The position numbers and the translations under genes are program-made. DNA of 64,000 nucleotides, taken from positions 64,217,464 to 64,281,463 of the forward strand of contig NC_089224.1 of assembly GCF_963924675.1 (NCBI RefSeq), written 5' to 3'. Origin of the DNA: Phocoena phocoena. Its lineage: Eukaryota; Chordata; Mammalia; Artiodactyla; Phocoenidae. How positions within the stretch are numbered: position 1 is the stretch's first letter; each line of letters starts with the position of its first letter. This document shows, one piece after another, positions 1 through 12,604 of this stretch. Below the pieces are notes generated by a model. That model worked only from the letters and a program-made list of their open reading frames with translations. It made no database searches and was not told the DNA's origin.

Positions 1-411
1 AAGCCCAGTGAAGTTAAGCAATTTGTTAAGATCGCACAGTCAGGGCAAAGAGTCAAACCAAGATTATCTGCCTGATTCCCAAATCTGGGCCAGTTTCAAG
101 GTGCCACTCTCTTGCCCTAACCATGAGCCTAAGATGTAACAACCAAATATTGCAGGGCGTACACTTACACTAAAATTTTTTTCATGTTTATCTGAAATTC
201 AAATGTAACTGGATGTCTTGTATTTTTATTTGCTAAATCCGGCAACTATGTGGAAGGAACCTTGGGGATTGTTGAGTTTCGTGGTTCGTAGCCAGGAGTG
301 CTTGACAAAATGATCTGGAGGGCTTTTTCAATATATATATACACAGGTTCTACCCCATACTGCAAGGATTCTAGAGTGGACCCAGGCCTGTGAATTTTCA
401 AAAAGTTTTAT

Positions 412-690
412 TTGTTCAATAAAAATGTATTGATTGAGTACCTACCCTGTGCCAATGACATTTTTAAGTTTTGGAAACACAGCAAGAAACAAAACAAAAA
501 CCAAAAGCTCCACCGTTGGGGATCTTCCCAGGTGACTCCACAACTCATCCCAGTTAGGAAACAATGGGTCAAGCACCCTCATTTTACAGATTAGGGGAAC
601 AGAGGCCCAGAATGGTGCCACAGTGGTTCAAGATCACTGACAGAGGAGGGACTAGGGATCAAGCCTCCTAACTCCCAGTCTAGTACTTTT
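412..690 (-). repeat. MIR fragment (probable)
   Basis: Minus-strand MIR core: 'cattttacagattaggg' followed by the acquired-antigen-like 'agaggcccag' and 'caagatcactgacagagg' blocks of inverted MIR. The left part (412-520) resembles the MIR/L2 tail ('gagtacctaccctgtgcc'). The open frame here is chance. Confidence 0.55.
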
Positions 691-2875
691 TAAAAAATAT
701 CTCTCTGCTGCCCATATGATCTCAATTTTCCAGAATACTCCCTTTTCAGTGTTCCGTTATCCCTAAAATTACAATCTTCAGAAAGTAAAATATGATCCCA
801 GAAGCTACATCATCCTTAAAATAATACACTTAATACTGCTTGAGGCTCTCACTTGAAACCATAACATCAAGATGATGGATGTCAACAGACAGCAGTAATA
901 GAGAATCCTGACCCCAGCTGAAAGTGGCTGTGCTTATTGGCGCTTCACTGGACACTGTGTGCGGCATTTTTCCTGTGCATTGACTTATGCATCCTCCCAA
1001 TAATCCTGGGATTGAGACAGGAAAGATGTTATCATAACTGTTCACATATCCAAGTTCAAACAACTCCTAAGGGGACAGACGCAGGGCTCAAATGCAGGTT
1101 TTTCTCTCTCCAAGTAAGAATAAAATAATCTGAGGGTGAATGACAACTTGAGCTTGTTTCATTTCTTCCTCTTCCAGCACGAACGGGCAGCGAAGGCGGA
1201 AGAAGCCTGCTGTTACTGGTGAGGCACTAACCTCCTTGCCTGCTCCAAAGCCTCTCTCTCCCCAGGAGCACTGCCCTCCTCTCCTCTCAGGGTCCACATC
1301 CCCACTACACTGGACAGTGTGAGCGCAGACCAGTGATGGCAGAAAAAAACCTCAACCAAAATGCACACAAGTTACCCAGGAACTGTGCCCCAGAGTGCCC
1401 CCATACTTGTAGGCGTTCGTGGAACAGAATGACTAGTTTAGTATTGAGTTCATAGGGAGTTAGTGGCCACACTGGACCATTTCCTTATAAGATGACTATG
1501 AAATCATGTTGGGCCACAGAAGAAGAAACCTGGAGACGAGAGCTTAGGAAAGTGGGGCCTAGGTTTGACGGGGAAGATGTTGATTTCTTGTGAAATTTGC
1601 ATGAATCCCCAAGGCAGGCACACCCTTTATTACGGAATAAAATGCAAATTCCACAAGAATTAGAAAAATAAAACTACTGACATCTGTGCCCCGAGCCTCA
1701 TGTTGGTACCAGGCTGCCTTTTGCAATGAGGGATCACTAGCTGAGGGTTTAGAAGCCTGACTCTAACCCACCTCCATCATTTGAAGACTGATCAGACTTG
1801 CCGAGGATAATCGCCCAGGTTCCACCATCAGTTCCTCCTATCCTCACTCGCACCCTCCAGCACACGCATACCATTGTTTTCCAGTTACCTACCACTCCCT
1901 TTATGCTCTCCAGTGCCCTATTGATGACTCACTGATTTTAACAATGGTATTAAAACTTGGAACGAAGCTCTGTTGCCCCTGGGATCCAAATCAGTCTCAA
2001 GTACTGGTACAGACCCCCTATGCATCTGAGCTTTCTGCAAGAGCAGCCTCCTAAACTGCTCTTCGTGCCTTCAATCCCCACCCTTCCTCCCAACCTTCCT
2101 ATATGCATCTACCGGCTGAATTCTCTAAAAGACCACCTTTATCCTGGCACTCTCCTACATAAAAATAAATTCACTCTCCTACGTAAAAATAAAAGCCTTC
2201 CATGGCACTGCGTTAAAAACAACAATGCCTATCCACCAATAATCCTTGTCTGATCACATGCGTTAGGTAAGGATCAACTGAGACAATGTGTGTGAAAATG
2301 TTAAAGACTATCGTATGTTATAGCATTTCAGGGCTTTTGAAGTACTTTACATGTTTCATGTGGTTTCAGGAAAACAGAGAAGACAGGTTTATGTCACTTT
2401 TCATGTGTATATTTTGTTTCTAGAAGTGGGCTGTTAAATTCCAAGTCTTTCACTTTTTTGTTAGTTGACTGATATGAAATGTAATATTTCATGTTAAATT
2501 ACGATATCAAATATCAATTACTATATCATTAAATACCAATGAAAATTAATAAAGCAGAGCACTTAGTTTTTCATCACAAGAAGACCTCAGAATAAGACTT
2601 TTGCCACAATTAATCCTTATTTGCAATATGTATTGAGAAGCACAGAACAAAGTTGTAAGAAGCGCAAAAGTTTATGGCTCCTTGAAATCAGGTGGATAAA
2701 AATTGTTTTATATAATTGAACAGCATATAAAATACAGAAAAAATGTGGGTGCTTTGTTTGCATTTTATTTTTATAACAAATAAAATAGAAGTTAAAAAAA
2801 GGCAGTGCCTCTGCATGAAAAACCAATGTAACTCTGATTAAAAGCTGATGTTAGGTTAATTTTAATTTACAAGAG
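691..2875. other. Repeat-poor stretch, no gene recognised
   Basis: Mostly unique AT-rich sequence. A decayed MIR is possible at 940-1110 (minus). No convincing coding exon or promoter. If the KANK1 assignment is right, this is deep in its first intron. Confidence 0.5.
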
Positions 2876-3113
2876 ACAGTACAGTGCACTGGTTAAGAGC
2901 ATGGCTTCTGTCACCAGTGTGGCTGCATTCAAATCCTGCTTCTGCTACTCACTCACAAGCTGTATGGCCTTGAACAAGTTAATTAACCTCTTTAGACCTC
3001 AGTTTCCTCATCTATAAAATGGGAATAATAATAGTACCTACCCATAGGGTGCTTGTGAAGATTAAGTGACTTATTAGTTGCACAATACTTAGAATACACG
3101 TTAAACATCTTAC
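2876..3113 (+). repeat. MIR SINE
   Basis: Plus-strand MIR: 'gcactggttaagagcatggc', then 'tcctgcttctgctactca', 'tcagtttcctcatctataa' and 'gtgcttgtgaagattaag'. A CHR SINE has inserted just after its end. Confidence 0.85.
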
Positions 3114-3126
3114 AAAAGGTAATGCA

Positions 3127-3323
3127 GGGCTTCCCTGGTGGCGCAGAGGTTGAGAGTCCACCTGCTGATGCAGGGGACACGGGTTCGGGCCCCGGTCCGG
3201 GAAGATCCCACATGCTGCGGAGCGGCTGGGCCCGTGAGCCATGGCCGCTGAGCCTGCGCGTCCGGAGCTTGTGTTCCTCAATGGGAGAGGCCACAACAGT
3301 GAGAGGCCCGCGTACCGCAAAAA
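3127..3323 (+). repeat. CHR SINE, short (centre-deleted) type
   Basis: tRNA(Glu)-derived head with Pol III box A/B (gggttcgggcccc), short body and A tail. Perfect 13-bp target-site duplication AAAAGGTAATGCA at 3114-3126 and 3324-3336. Open frames of 70-160 codons on both strands here are SINE artefacts. Confidence 0.95.
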
Positions 3324-3337
3324 AAAAGGTAATGCAA

Positions 3338-3380
3338 TGATGACGATGACGATGATGATGATGATGGTGATGGTGATGAT
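3338..3380 (+). repeat. (GAT)n microsatellite
   Basis: Imperfect GAT/GAC/GGT triplet repeat directly after the SINE at 3127. Confidence 0.85.
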
Positions 3381-3629
3381 TTGAGGAAGAAAGACAGGAT
3401 GAAATTCAGAGTAACACAGAGTCAAGGACTTGTTCAGGTTCCGGTATGTATCCTGGTTAAGCAATTTACCTTTGCAGGCCTGAATCTTCATCTGAAAAAC
3501 GGCTCTTTGGTCATAGGTAAAACAATTCTAGAATTACAACAGATCTGAAGGTGGGCATTCCTATCTGAATATCCACTTACTACAGGTTTCAACTTTAGTC
3601 ATTAGAGTCTGGTCAATAATTTTTGGAGT

Positions 3630-4290
3630 CAGTTGAGTCTTCCCGTTGCAAAAGATGGAAAACCCCAGGTCAAACTGGCTTAAGACAAAAGGGAACTTGT
3701 TGGCTCACGTGACTGAAAAGTCCAGGAGAGGGACTGGCTTCATGTTTGGCTTGATCAGTGTCAACCAGTGACCTCAGGCCCCAGTCTCTCAACATCTCTT
3801 ATTTCTCCCTTCTGCAGTGATTGCTTTACTCTCAGGTTCTTTGTGATGTGGCACCTTGTAGCTCCTGGCTCTGGTCATCAGTACCGCAAACAGGCCCAGC
3901 CCAAAGGAATGTGGGAACCTCTACCAACACCTCAGATGAAGTCTCCTTATGATTGCAGATGGGCATGAGATATTTTGGGGATTATGGAAATGTTCTAAAA
4001 CTTGACTGTTGTGATGGTTACTCTGTAAGTTTACTAAAAATCATTGAACTATACTCTTCAAAGGGTGAATTTTATGGTATGGAAGTTATACTTCAATAAA
4101 GTCAATATTAATATAAACAGATTTTCCTTGTATCTCTCTGGCTCTGATAGGGTCACATGCCCATTTCTGAACCTATCACCAGGTCAGAGGAATGTGATGC
4201 TCAGCGTGGCCTGCCCTAATACCACACCCACACCCTGGAGATAGGGATAAAGTCAGTTTCATCCAAAGCACAGGGACTGAGACTATGGAG
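3630..4290 (+). repeat. Ancient interspersed repeat split by an L1M 3' end
   Basis: Two arms (3630-3960 and 4130-4290) look like one old mammalian repeat ('actggcttaagacaaaaggg' ... 'gggtcacatgcccatttctg'). Its subfamily I do not name. Between them, 3965-4125 is an L1M 3' end ('ttgtgatggttactctg', 'aaagggtgaattttatgg'). Confidence 0.5.
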
Positions 4291-4294
4291 AGAG

Positions 4295-4970
4295 TGGTTT
4301 CCCAGTTGAAAACTGGGTTAATGGCTTTTGTTCCCTAAGGCCCAGGGACCAAAGCTGATCTAGCAGCCGTCCATGCTTTCAGGGCCTCTCTGAACTCAAA
4401 CTTGGGCCTGTCATGAGCCAAACCACAGATACATGCCTGTCTTGTGAGGCCTGACTTTTGTTTTTCTTGGCTTTTCCATGGCAAATGCCAAGGTGGGGTG
4501 AACCACACATGCTAGATTCTCATTCTCGGAAACAAGAGATGTCCCCAGTTAAACCCAGAAAGTCCTTCTCTCGAGGCTCAAACACATCCATCATTTCCTG
4601 CCATGCTGACCAAGCTTGGGCGCTTCCCAGCACTCACGGGGGCCCACCGCAAAGCCGGAGATGTGGGAGGAGTCCTGTGTCACTTCTCTGTGCCCCACTC
4701 GGTGAGCCACCTGCCCCAGGCTCCCTGGGAACAACCAGGAACAAACCCTCCACTTCTTTTTTTTTTTTTGTCATTTTATACCCTTTATCTCACCTCTCAC
4801 TATCTCTTTCAGACTTGATTCTCAGTGCTTGTGACTGTAGGTCCAAAGGAGGGATGAGGTAATGGATTAGAATGAACTGGATGGCTCTAGTTTAAGTGAT
4901 CTTCCAGGGCACAGGGGCAGGTAGTGCTTGAGGCTCTTCTTACTTTGTTGGAAGAACGGCAAAGTCCAAC
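4295..4970. other. Unique stretch, nothing recognised
   Basis: Non-repetitive apart from an 11-base T run near 4758. Open frames of 70-134 codons start here but show no codon bias, domain or splice context. Confidence 0.45.
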
Positions 4971-4974
4971 AAGA

Positions 4975-5115
4975 GCCGACACATCCGGAGCCTTTACTCC
5001 GGGCGGAGGCACTGAGCTGAGCGCTCGCTCTACATCCATTGTTCTTTTAATCCTCACAACGACCTCAAAGGGAAGATCATTTTAGCCACATTTAGATGTG
5101 AGCAAACTGGCTCAG
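4975..5115 (-). repeat. MIR fragment
   Basis: Inverted MIR: 'tttaatcctcacaacgacct', then 'agcaaactggctcagagcag'. Confidence 0.7.
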
Positions 5116-5759
5116 AGCAGTGAATTTAGACCTCACAGGTAGTGGGAGGAGAGTTGAGCTTGGAGTAGGGGCTGTCTGTAAGGTGGGCATTTTTAACCGC
5201 TAGCTGCCTGTCTGCTTCTAACCAGTCTGGCTGTGGTCTGCAGTCCCCTTCACTGTCACGGCCAGTGTCCTTGAAACCCTTGGAAGGGGAAGTGGCTGCT
5301 GGCAGCTCACCTGTACAGAAGCGGCGGGGAGCCCCTAGGGGTGCAAACTGACAGCCCACCAGCTGCAAATGGGCACAGGTGGATCTGTTTGCCCAACAGC
5401 ATGTTGTTAGTCTTGTTGTTTTAATGGATTCGATGACCTTCATGGGGCAGGTCCAATTCACACCTGATTTCAGCACTCCTTATAGCGGTAAACCAGTTAC
5501 TTCACACCTATAGGTTAGCTGTCTGGCTCTGAAAGGCATTTGCCTTTACACCTTGGAAAGAGCTAGCAAGTTGTCAGAAATGCCTGCCCAGGCCCCTCTT
5601 CTACCCTGTGGTGTTAGCAGGTCTGAGTGGAAAGCAGGAAGAATACCTTTTCTCTTTGCCTGAGAAACTATAAACTTCAGTCTCGTTCTGGATCAATGAG
5701 GCTTTTAAGGGTAGGACCAGGGACCTAAACTTCATTGCATACCACTTTTTCCATCTAAC

Positions 5760-5890
5760 CTAATCCTGTATCAATCCTATAAAGTACAGACTTCTGTAAT
5801 TCCCATTTCACTGGTGAGAAAACTAAGGTTCACCCCGGTGCCATAACTGATCCATGGTGACAGAAATCAGGTCCAAGCCCTCAATCTCAT
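5760..5890 (-). repeat. MIR fragment
   Basis: Inverted MIR with 'atttcactggtgagaaaact' and 'cagaaatcaggtccaagccc'. Confidence 0.65.
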
Positions 5891-5904
5891 TCACTGCCCG
5901 TGTT

Positions 5905-6085
5905 CTCAACCCTCCCAGCACATTAGGATCACCTGGGGGGAATCTTGTAGGATACCAATGTCTGATTCAAACCCAAACCAATTAAATCTGAATCTCTAGG
6001 GGCTGCGGCTGAGGCCTCAGTGGGGGTTGGATTTTTTTAAGTGCCCCAGGTGATTCTAACGTGGTGAGAAGGCAGCACGATTTGG
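5905..6085. repeat. hAT-Charlie MITE (MER20-like)
   Basis: 'tctcaaccctcccagcacat', 'taggatcacctggggg', 'aaatctgaatctctaggggc' and 'gtgccccaggtgattctaac' are blocks of the common about 200-bp Charlie-derived element also found at 33205, 35181 and 61825. Confidence 0.65.
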
Positions 6086-6234
6086 AGAGCAGGTGATACA
6101 AGCACCCACATCAAATGGGTGCTTTGTTTGGGAAGTGGGGGATGCTTCTATCAAACGGACAGGCCTGGCAGCTGCCTCTGGCAGTGGACTGTGTGTTGAC
6201 ACATCCACAGGACTGGTACAGGAACAGGAAGTTG

Positions 6235-6420
6235 TATCGTGTAATGGTTAACAGTTGTAGTCAGTTTCTGGAGACAGGAGTCTTGGGTTGGAATCTGTGC
6301 CCCTCATTGACTGGATGACTTTGGGCGTGTTGTTTTACTCCTATGAGGCTCAGTCTACTCATCACTGAAGAGGGGGTAATAAAGGACTCCACCTTAGAGG
6401 TTGCTGTGAGGAGGCAAGTA
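6235..6420 (+). repeat. MIR SINE
   Basis: 'aatggttaacagttgtag', 'gactttgggcgtgttgtttt', 'ggctcagtctactcatc' and 'aggttgctgtgaggagg' follow the MIR consensus in order. Confidence 0.8.
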
Positions 6421-6424
6421 TCAG

Positions 6425-9400
6425 CGTGCATCTACTGAGCTCAGCACAGATTTGGGTACCTTGCGGGCAATTAGTCACTGTTAGTTACTGATGGCAAAGA
6501 ATACAGCCCCAAGCGCATGCTATAAATACTAAGTGGTTTCAAAGACAAATTTAAACTCTCAGAAGGATTTCTGCCTCCTCACTTCTGATTGTCAAGATTT
6601 TAGACTTATCCTCTGAACTCATTTGCCTTGGTTTAGCATCAGGGGGAACTGTCCTACAGGTGGCCGATTAGCAGTCTGTTGACAGTCTGCAAACAGGCAG
6701 TCGGGCTGGGGTGCGGAACAGGCAATAGAAGGAGAGCTCTAAGGGCTCTGACTGCAGGTGGTGGGGCCCAGCTAGGGGAACTGGGGCCCCAGGAAAAACC
6801 TTCAGCTCCCAGTAAGGAGGAGCAGGACCCAGTCTCAGAACGGAATAGGGGTCTTTTTCTAGGATCCAAGGACCTCCCTTCTACACCCCAAGCCCGGTTG
6901 CCTTTTGGCTTTTTTTTTGGTGGTGGTGGGGTACCGTTCTCACCACCTAACAACTCTACTTCCCATTATCTCAATGTGGTTTATCCTTTTATGCCCAAAT
7001 CAAGCCTTGGCTATTCTGTGCCTCTTGGAGGACCAATCTAGATGAAAGTTAGCAATACTTCCCCTGAGTGGCTCTAGGACTTTATGTAATTTTGCCTGGA
7101 ATTGTTAGTTGCCTTTGTATGAGGATATCTTGTTTTAAAATATTTTTGAGTTCTAGAGGTTGGAGACCATGTTTTATACTACTAGGCAACCCCGCCTCCT
7201 CTTACCACAAAGGTTAACACAAGTATTTGGCTCTTAATAGATAAAAGGGCATTCTTTCCACATAAAACAAAACCCAGAAGTCAAAGAAGGCTCAAAGATC
7301 TTTTAGTCCAGGAGCAGCAACCTGTCCTCTTGACCCACAGGCTAAACCCTACAGATATGTGTTATTCGGCCAGGCCAATGCTTTAACATTTCACACAATT
7401 TATCAGCCCGATCCTTAAAGGCATGTGAGCCTGTGACCCCTAATCTGAGCCCAGATCCCCAAATTCTTGGACCTTCTTGCCCATAACATCCCTAATATGT
7501 GGCCCTCCTGCCTATGCTTCCAGAATTCTTCCTGAATAAAAATCATTACTAGAGTAGCCACCTGAAATTAACCTGCTACAAATTAACTACTTTAAATCCT
7601 TTTGATAGCTCACGGTTTACTGCTGAATGCTTTTCCCATTCCCAAGCATTCCATCACCAGACTGATACAGCCTTTTAGATACATTTTCCAGCTTGTTTTC
7701 CAGGAAGATGACAGGTAACTTAGAACTATATTTAACTCTGCTCTGCAACCCTGGTCACCTTAAAATGACCTTGGCAAATATCCCTCTTCACTCTTGCAGA
7801 ATACTGGCTTTGTGTGTCCGTCCAAACTTCTGTACTTAAGAGTGAACTTTCTCAATAACCGTGCGTCTAGCTCATGACTGTGGGTGAGCTGAAAGTCTAG
7901 GCTGCCCCAGCACCGCAGAGGCTGCAATCTGAGGATGGGATAGATCTAAGTAGATCTTACCTCCTGTGGCCCTGTTAGGCCAAGAGGTTTTCAAGTCCTC
8001 ATGCTGCACAGAGGTTAGCTCCTGCCTGAATGCACAGGAATGCAACCCCAGCAATTATTTACCAGATGGAATGTGCTTTTTTCTGTATCTCTCTGTCTTA
8101 AGGGAACTCTGTCAAAATTTTTGGTTCTAGTTTTTGACAGAGTGGATTGTAGACCTGTTATAACCTGATGAGCAGGAAGAAATTCCATATTTTTCTATTT
8201 TCAGGAAAAATAATTTCTACATGAAGGGCCATCTGGAGAACTAGGTGTATAATAAATCACTGTTAACACCAATTATACTTACTGGAAGCCCAGTTATTTT
8301 CTTGCAAGTAGAGACAGGAGGACGTGGTATTGGCTTCTGAAAACAATGTCGTCATGAACTTCCTTGTGGGAGAGCCAAAGGTCAGGAAGAAAAGAGTTGC
8401 TACACTAGGGGAAACGGAAGACTATTAGAATTTTTCCTTTTTCCTTCAACTGTAGTCATCACAAAAATCTAATACGGTCTTATCCTGTGTAGCTTTCCTT
8501 ACATACTTTTAGAAAGTACTGTCCTTTGCAATTTGTACTGATCCATTGATCTTAATCAGGACGCACGCTTTCAAGTCAGTATCACTTAGTAGCTGAATCA
8601 CCTTAAGCCTCTCCTTCCCACTTGGAAAATGTGGCCAATGGAAATGTATTTGTGTGTCTAGCCTCCTGGCACACATGAATTCCATTCTCTTGCAAGCAAA
8701 AAATCCCAAAGAAAAGGGCGTCTACATGCAAATGATTTTAACTAGCGAGATTTCAAACAGAAAAATAATTAGAAACAATCTAAATGTTAAAACAATAGGC
8801 TGTTTAAATTATTTATGTGTTGGAGATATTAATTACCCTTCTTCTGTGAACAGATTCCACCTTCTCCCTTTTCCCCACTAAAGGAGTGGAAAATCAAACT
8901 CAGAAAGGACCTCTGTGTCCCTTCTTTTTTGTCACAGTGGTTGGTCCACGATGCACACATGATCTAATCCAGGTCAAAGGTTTTCCCTGAGATTTTTCTG
9001 TTGAAAAGACTTTGTCCTCCCTTTCTGGAGGAGAGTTGTATGACTGAGTCCCACATTTGCAGGTGGCATGGCCCTCATCACGTGGAGAACTCAGGAAGGA
9101 GAAGGAACAGCAGAGAACTCTGGTGACATCAGGCCCCTGGCCCCTAACACTTAAATCCTCAGGGCTGCCTGGTTCTTGCAGTTCAGTGAGCAATCCCAGT
9201 ATTTTCTCATTAAATTTTCCTTTTCCTTACGCTAGTTGGAGTTGGCTTCCTGTTACTTGCAGCTGCAAGGGTTTTAACTAACAGCTTACGCATTCATTAA
9301 CGTTGATGATTAGGAGGACCGCACAGCAGCATGCAAAGTGATTTTGATGAATTTTACAAACAGCACCATATAAAATTATATGAATGATATCATTACAGCT

Positions 9401-9447
9401 ATTTAATCATTCACGTGCAAAATAAGTGGAAAAGAAGTACCTTAAAA
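6425..9447. other. Repeat-poor 3-kb stretch, no gene recognised
   Basis: Mostly unique sequence. A weak MIR-like segment is possible at 8530-8650. No splice-flanked coding segment was recognised on either strand. Open frames of 60-120 codons are uninformative in translation. Confidence 0.45.
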
Positions 9448-9455
9448 ATGTAATG

Positions 9456-9670
9456 GGGGCTTCCCTGGTGGCGCGGTGGTTGAGAGTCTGCCTGCCGATG
9501 CAGGGGACACGGGTTTGTGCCCTCGTCCGGGAAGATCCCACATGCCGCAGAGTGGCTGGGCCCGTGAGCCATGGCCGCTGAGCCCGCGCGTCCGGAGCTT
9601 GTGCTCCGCAACGGGAGAGGCCACAACAGTGAGAGGCTCGTGTACCACACACACACACACACAAAAAAAG
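9456..9670 (+). repeat. CHR SINE, short type
   Basis: Complete short CHR element whose tail is (CA)n followed by A7. Target-site duplication ATGTAATG at 9448-9455 and 9671-9678. Confidence 0.94.
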
Positions 9671-10044
9671 ATGTAATGAATGTTTAGCATGGTAGAGTTA
9701 TGGGTGATTTTTTTTCCCCTTCATATAATGGGGTAAAAAATTTATCAAACTACGTTCAGTATGCAAAGCTAAATGTGGCTTATTGTTTTTCTACAACTGA
9801 CCAAATCTTCCTCATCAACTTCCTTCATACCGACCATTAACTGTATCTTAGTCTCTTTGGAGAGGAAAAAGGTTTTAGTTTAAAAGAGTTGCTTTGTTTT
9901 TGTTTTTGTTTTAAGGTAAATGGTGAATCTTGTATTGTTTCCTGCCCTCCTTTCCAATATGGTGCCTTGGTTCATTGCAGAGGCAGGTGCTTGAGGCAAC
10001 AGGAGAGAGTGAGCTTTAGATTTGTACACCTGTTATCAGGGTTG

Positions 10045-10445
10045 GTGTCATGGACTGCATATTTGTGCCCCCTACCCCAAATTCATAGGTTGAAGACCTA
10101 ACTCCCACAATGTGACGGTATGTGACATGGAGCCTTTGAAAGGTAATTAGGGTTAGCTGAGGTCACACGGGTGTGGCTAATCCCACCAATCATGGGATTA
10201 GCTGCCTTATAAGAAAAAGAAGAGAGAACTCATTCACTCTCTCTGCATACACAAAAACAAGGAAAGGCCATGTGAATACAAAGCGAGAAGTTTGCTATCT
10301 ACAAGCCCGGAAGAGAGCTCTCACCAAGAACCCAGTCAGCTGATTCTTCCCAACTCTAGAACTGTGAGAAAATAAATATCTGCTGTGCAAGCCACCCAGT
10401 CTGTGATCTTTTGTTATGGCAGCCTGAGCTAAGACCGTTGGTGCT
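10045..10445 (+). repeat. MaLR LTR, MLT1 type
   Basis: 'tggactgcatatttgtgccc', 'gattagctgccttataaga', 'aactgtgagaaaataaatat' and 'ccacccagtctgtgatcttt' are the ordered landmarks of an MLT1 solo LTR (ERVL-MaLR). Non-coding. Confidence 0.88.
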
Positions 10446-10549
10446 GACGTTTTTAGCAATGTCTCTGGGTACCTGGCTGCTTGCACTATTGACCTCTGTG
10501 CTTGGAGAAACTGTGGCTCTTTCTAGCTCAGTCAGAGCTGGAGGGTCTT

Positions 10550-11065
10550 CCCTTGTGAATTGCTCCCAGCTGCAGACAAAAAAAAACGTTGCCTGTCATT
10601 TCAGTAAACAAAGAATGTTGCCTGCTATTCCGGTGAACAACACGTTTCCAGGCCATCAAGTCATCAGCCACTTCAGCCGCCCTGAAGGCGCATCCTGGGG
10701 GCAATCAGGATGGAGAAAAACAGGATACTGGTTCTAGTTATTTAAGATGCATATCTAAGGAATAATTTCATGAGCCCAGACTCTTCCATCTTCCCCTAGA
10801 AAAGCCTAACATCATTAACCTGAGATGTCATTTTTTTGTGATTAGCAGTAATCTTTTAATGTTCAAGTACATGTTTTTTTGTTTTGTTTTGTTTTGTTTT
10901 CAGCAAAAACTCCTATATATCCTGGCTCCTCCCTTACCTCTTCAGAGTAGTTCCTCAGAGCTATCTGAGAGGCCATCTCCTGGGCTACAGTCCTCAGTAA
11001 GGTCCCTGAATAAAGCATAACTTGCAACTTTTAGGATGTGTGTTTTTCTTCAGTTGACATTGCCC
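10550..11065 (+). repeat. Probable LTR with poly(A) signal
   Basis: Ends 'cctgaataaagcataacttg', an LTR-style R/U5 junction, preceded by 'ttcctcagagctatctgag' and 'cctgggctacagtcctcagt'. It contains a tandemly repeated 'gttgcctg' segment near 10590-10625. Subfamily not resolved; non-coding. Confidence 0.45.
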
Positions 11066-11307
11066 CTACCTTGGCTTTGGTGGCCCTGCAGACCACCCTG
11101 TGTCTCAGCCACATCCCTCATCTGGTCACTGGCTTAGGTTAGTCAGCCAGCCCGTCCCTTACTATGGCAGCCAACTCTCAACTCCGCTGTACCCACATTC
11201 TGGAGGATGTGTGGAGATGTCTTGGTCCCTCTTCTGCCACTCTGGGGCTGGAGAGGCCCAGAGGCACTCATGCAGACCCTCTGCCTGATAACCATGCTGT
11301 AGTGGTG

Positions 11308-11918
11308 TTGTTTTAGTTGCCGAATGATCCTTTATTGAAATAACTCCCTTTGCAGCTCTTAAGTAGCTGGGCATTCCACTGTACCGCTGTTGAGGTTTAT
11401 CTATGATGCCATGAGTGTGGTGGCCATCAACACAACAGGCCCCTGGATCTCCTTAATGGTTCCGGAGAGCTCTTTGGCTAATGATTGGTGCTACATCTGT
11501 CTGGCAATGTTGACAATTCCATCTGCAGTACTATTTCCACTGTGTTTAATGTTCTTCTGCTTCTTTCTGTCCCTCGTGGTCCCTTGAGGGCTTTGATGAT
11601 CAGGGAAGAGGCAGAAAAGGTCTGGACTGTCTGTTCTGAATGGTCAGTTTCACTGTAATCCTCAGACCCTTCCAGGTACTGGCTGCCTTGGCAATGTCTT
11701 TACCTACAGTTTTTGGAGACAGACCCAGGGGGCCACTCTTGGGGTCCAGAGCAGATGTGACACCAACGTCCCCATCAGTGCACTCCAGGTTTATGACGTT
11801 GATCTCACTGAGGTCGAACTTGGCAGCACAGTGGAGGCGACTGGTGTCTGATGACCCCAACGTGGGACAACTGGAGAAAGTTGCGTCTTGGCATCCTCTG
11901 AATGCTGAAAGGCCCATG
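11308..11918 (-). pseudogene. RPL12P: RPL12 processed pseudogene (ribosomal protein uL11)
   Basis: The minus strand carries an intronless copy of RPL12 mRNA: 5'UTR-like sequence to about 11915, a body with recognisable uL11 blocks ([19 protein letters not shown] and [20 protein letters not shown]), a C-terminal part ending VECPAT-stop at 11359-11361, and the 3'UTR with AATAAA at 11331-11336. The start codon is GTG at 11827-11829, one base is lost about codon 3, a further frameshift follows the QNRQ block, and an in-frame TAG replaces the Arg after RQM. It is therefore dead. Lack of introns and the retained 3'UTR show retrotransposition by L1. The parent gene is unlinked (human 9q33). Confidence 0.92.
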
Positions 11919-11919
11919 C

Positions 11920-12600
11920 TGTACTTTCATTCTCCTCCTTTGTACGTGTTGGCAGGGGCCACGTGTGTGACAGTTCCTTGGCTGAGTCTCATGAGGAGCA
12001 GGTTACAGTTTCCCTGTCCTTTCAGGGCTCCTTTCCCTCAGTTTATCTACCACCCATGATCTCAGCCTTGAACGAAGCCAGGATACACATAAGTCACTTT
12101 TTCTCCTCCAACCTCTGTCTTGTCTTCTGATAGCACTCTCTTAGTTTGGAAAGGTAAAACAACCCATCTTTTCTGTGCAGCAAGGACACCCCTTATGTCA
12201 AACCTCAGTTCTCTGTACCCTTGGCTTAGAGCTCAGGTCTGATCTTCTGACCTTTGATATGTTAATGGGAGTGACAGGAATTTACAAAATCCTTTTGTTT
12301 TTCTACAACCTCTGACTTCTAAAGACTGTTTTCATAGAAGCTGAAAATTGAAAGTCAAAAGCTGGATGCGTACATTTTTTTCTTTTTGCATTCCTGCTAT
12401 AAGAATCTCAAACCTCCCCAAGGCATAGAGATACCACCAATTGATCAGGGGAAAAGTCATTCACAGAGTATAAAAGAGAATAATATATTTAAAATATATT
12501 ATCCTTATTACATTTTTTTCAGACTTTCCATCATGTCTTTTACCTTTTTACCTATCACCCAAACTCCCTGACAACCCCTGCCCAAATTGCAAAATGGAAT
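11920..12600. other. Unique stretch between the RPL12 pseudogene and a MIR
   Basis: AT-rich with no recognised repeat, exon or regulatory motif. Confidence 0.4.
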
Positions 12601-12604
12601 AATA

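Noticed and set aside
3127..3200. tRNA gene from the Pol III boxes
   Set aside because: Boxes A and B belong to the tRNA-derived SINE head; no cloverleaf with an intact acceptor stem. The same applies to all other copies.
3012..3491. Open frames of 60-160 codons in CHR SINEs here and at every other copy, with repeated peptides such as SLLWPLPLRSTGS
   Set aside because: CHR SINEs are GC-rich and open in several frames on both strands; the same peptides recur at every copy.
11600..11917. Functional RPL12-like protein
   Set aside because: Start codon lost, frameshifts and an internal stop; intronless copy of an mRNA.
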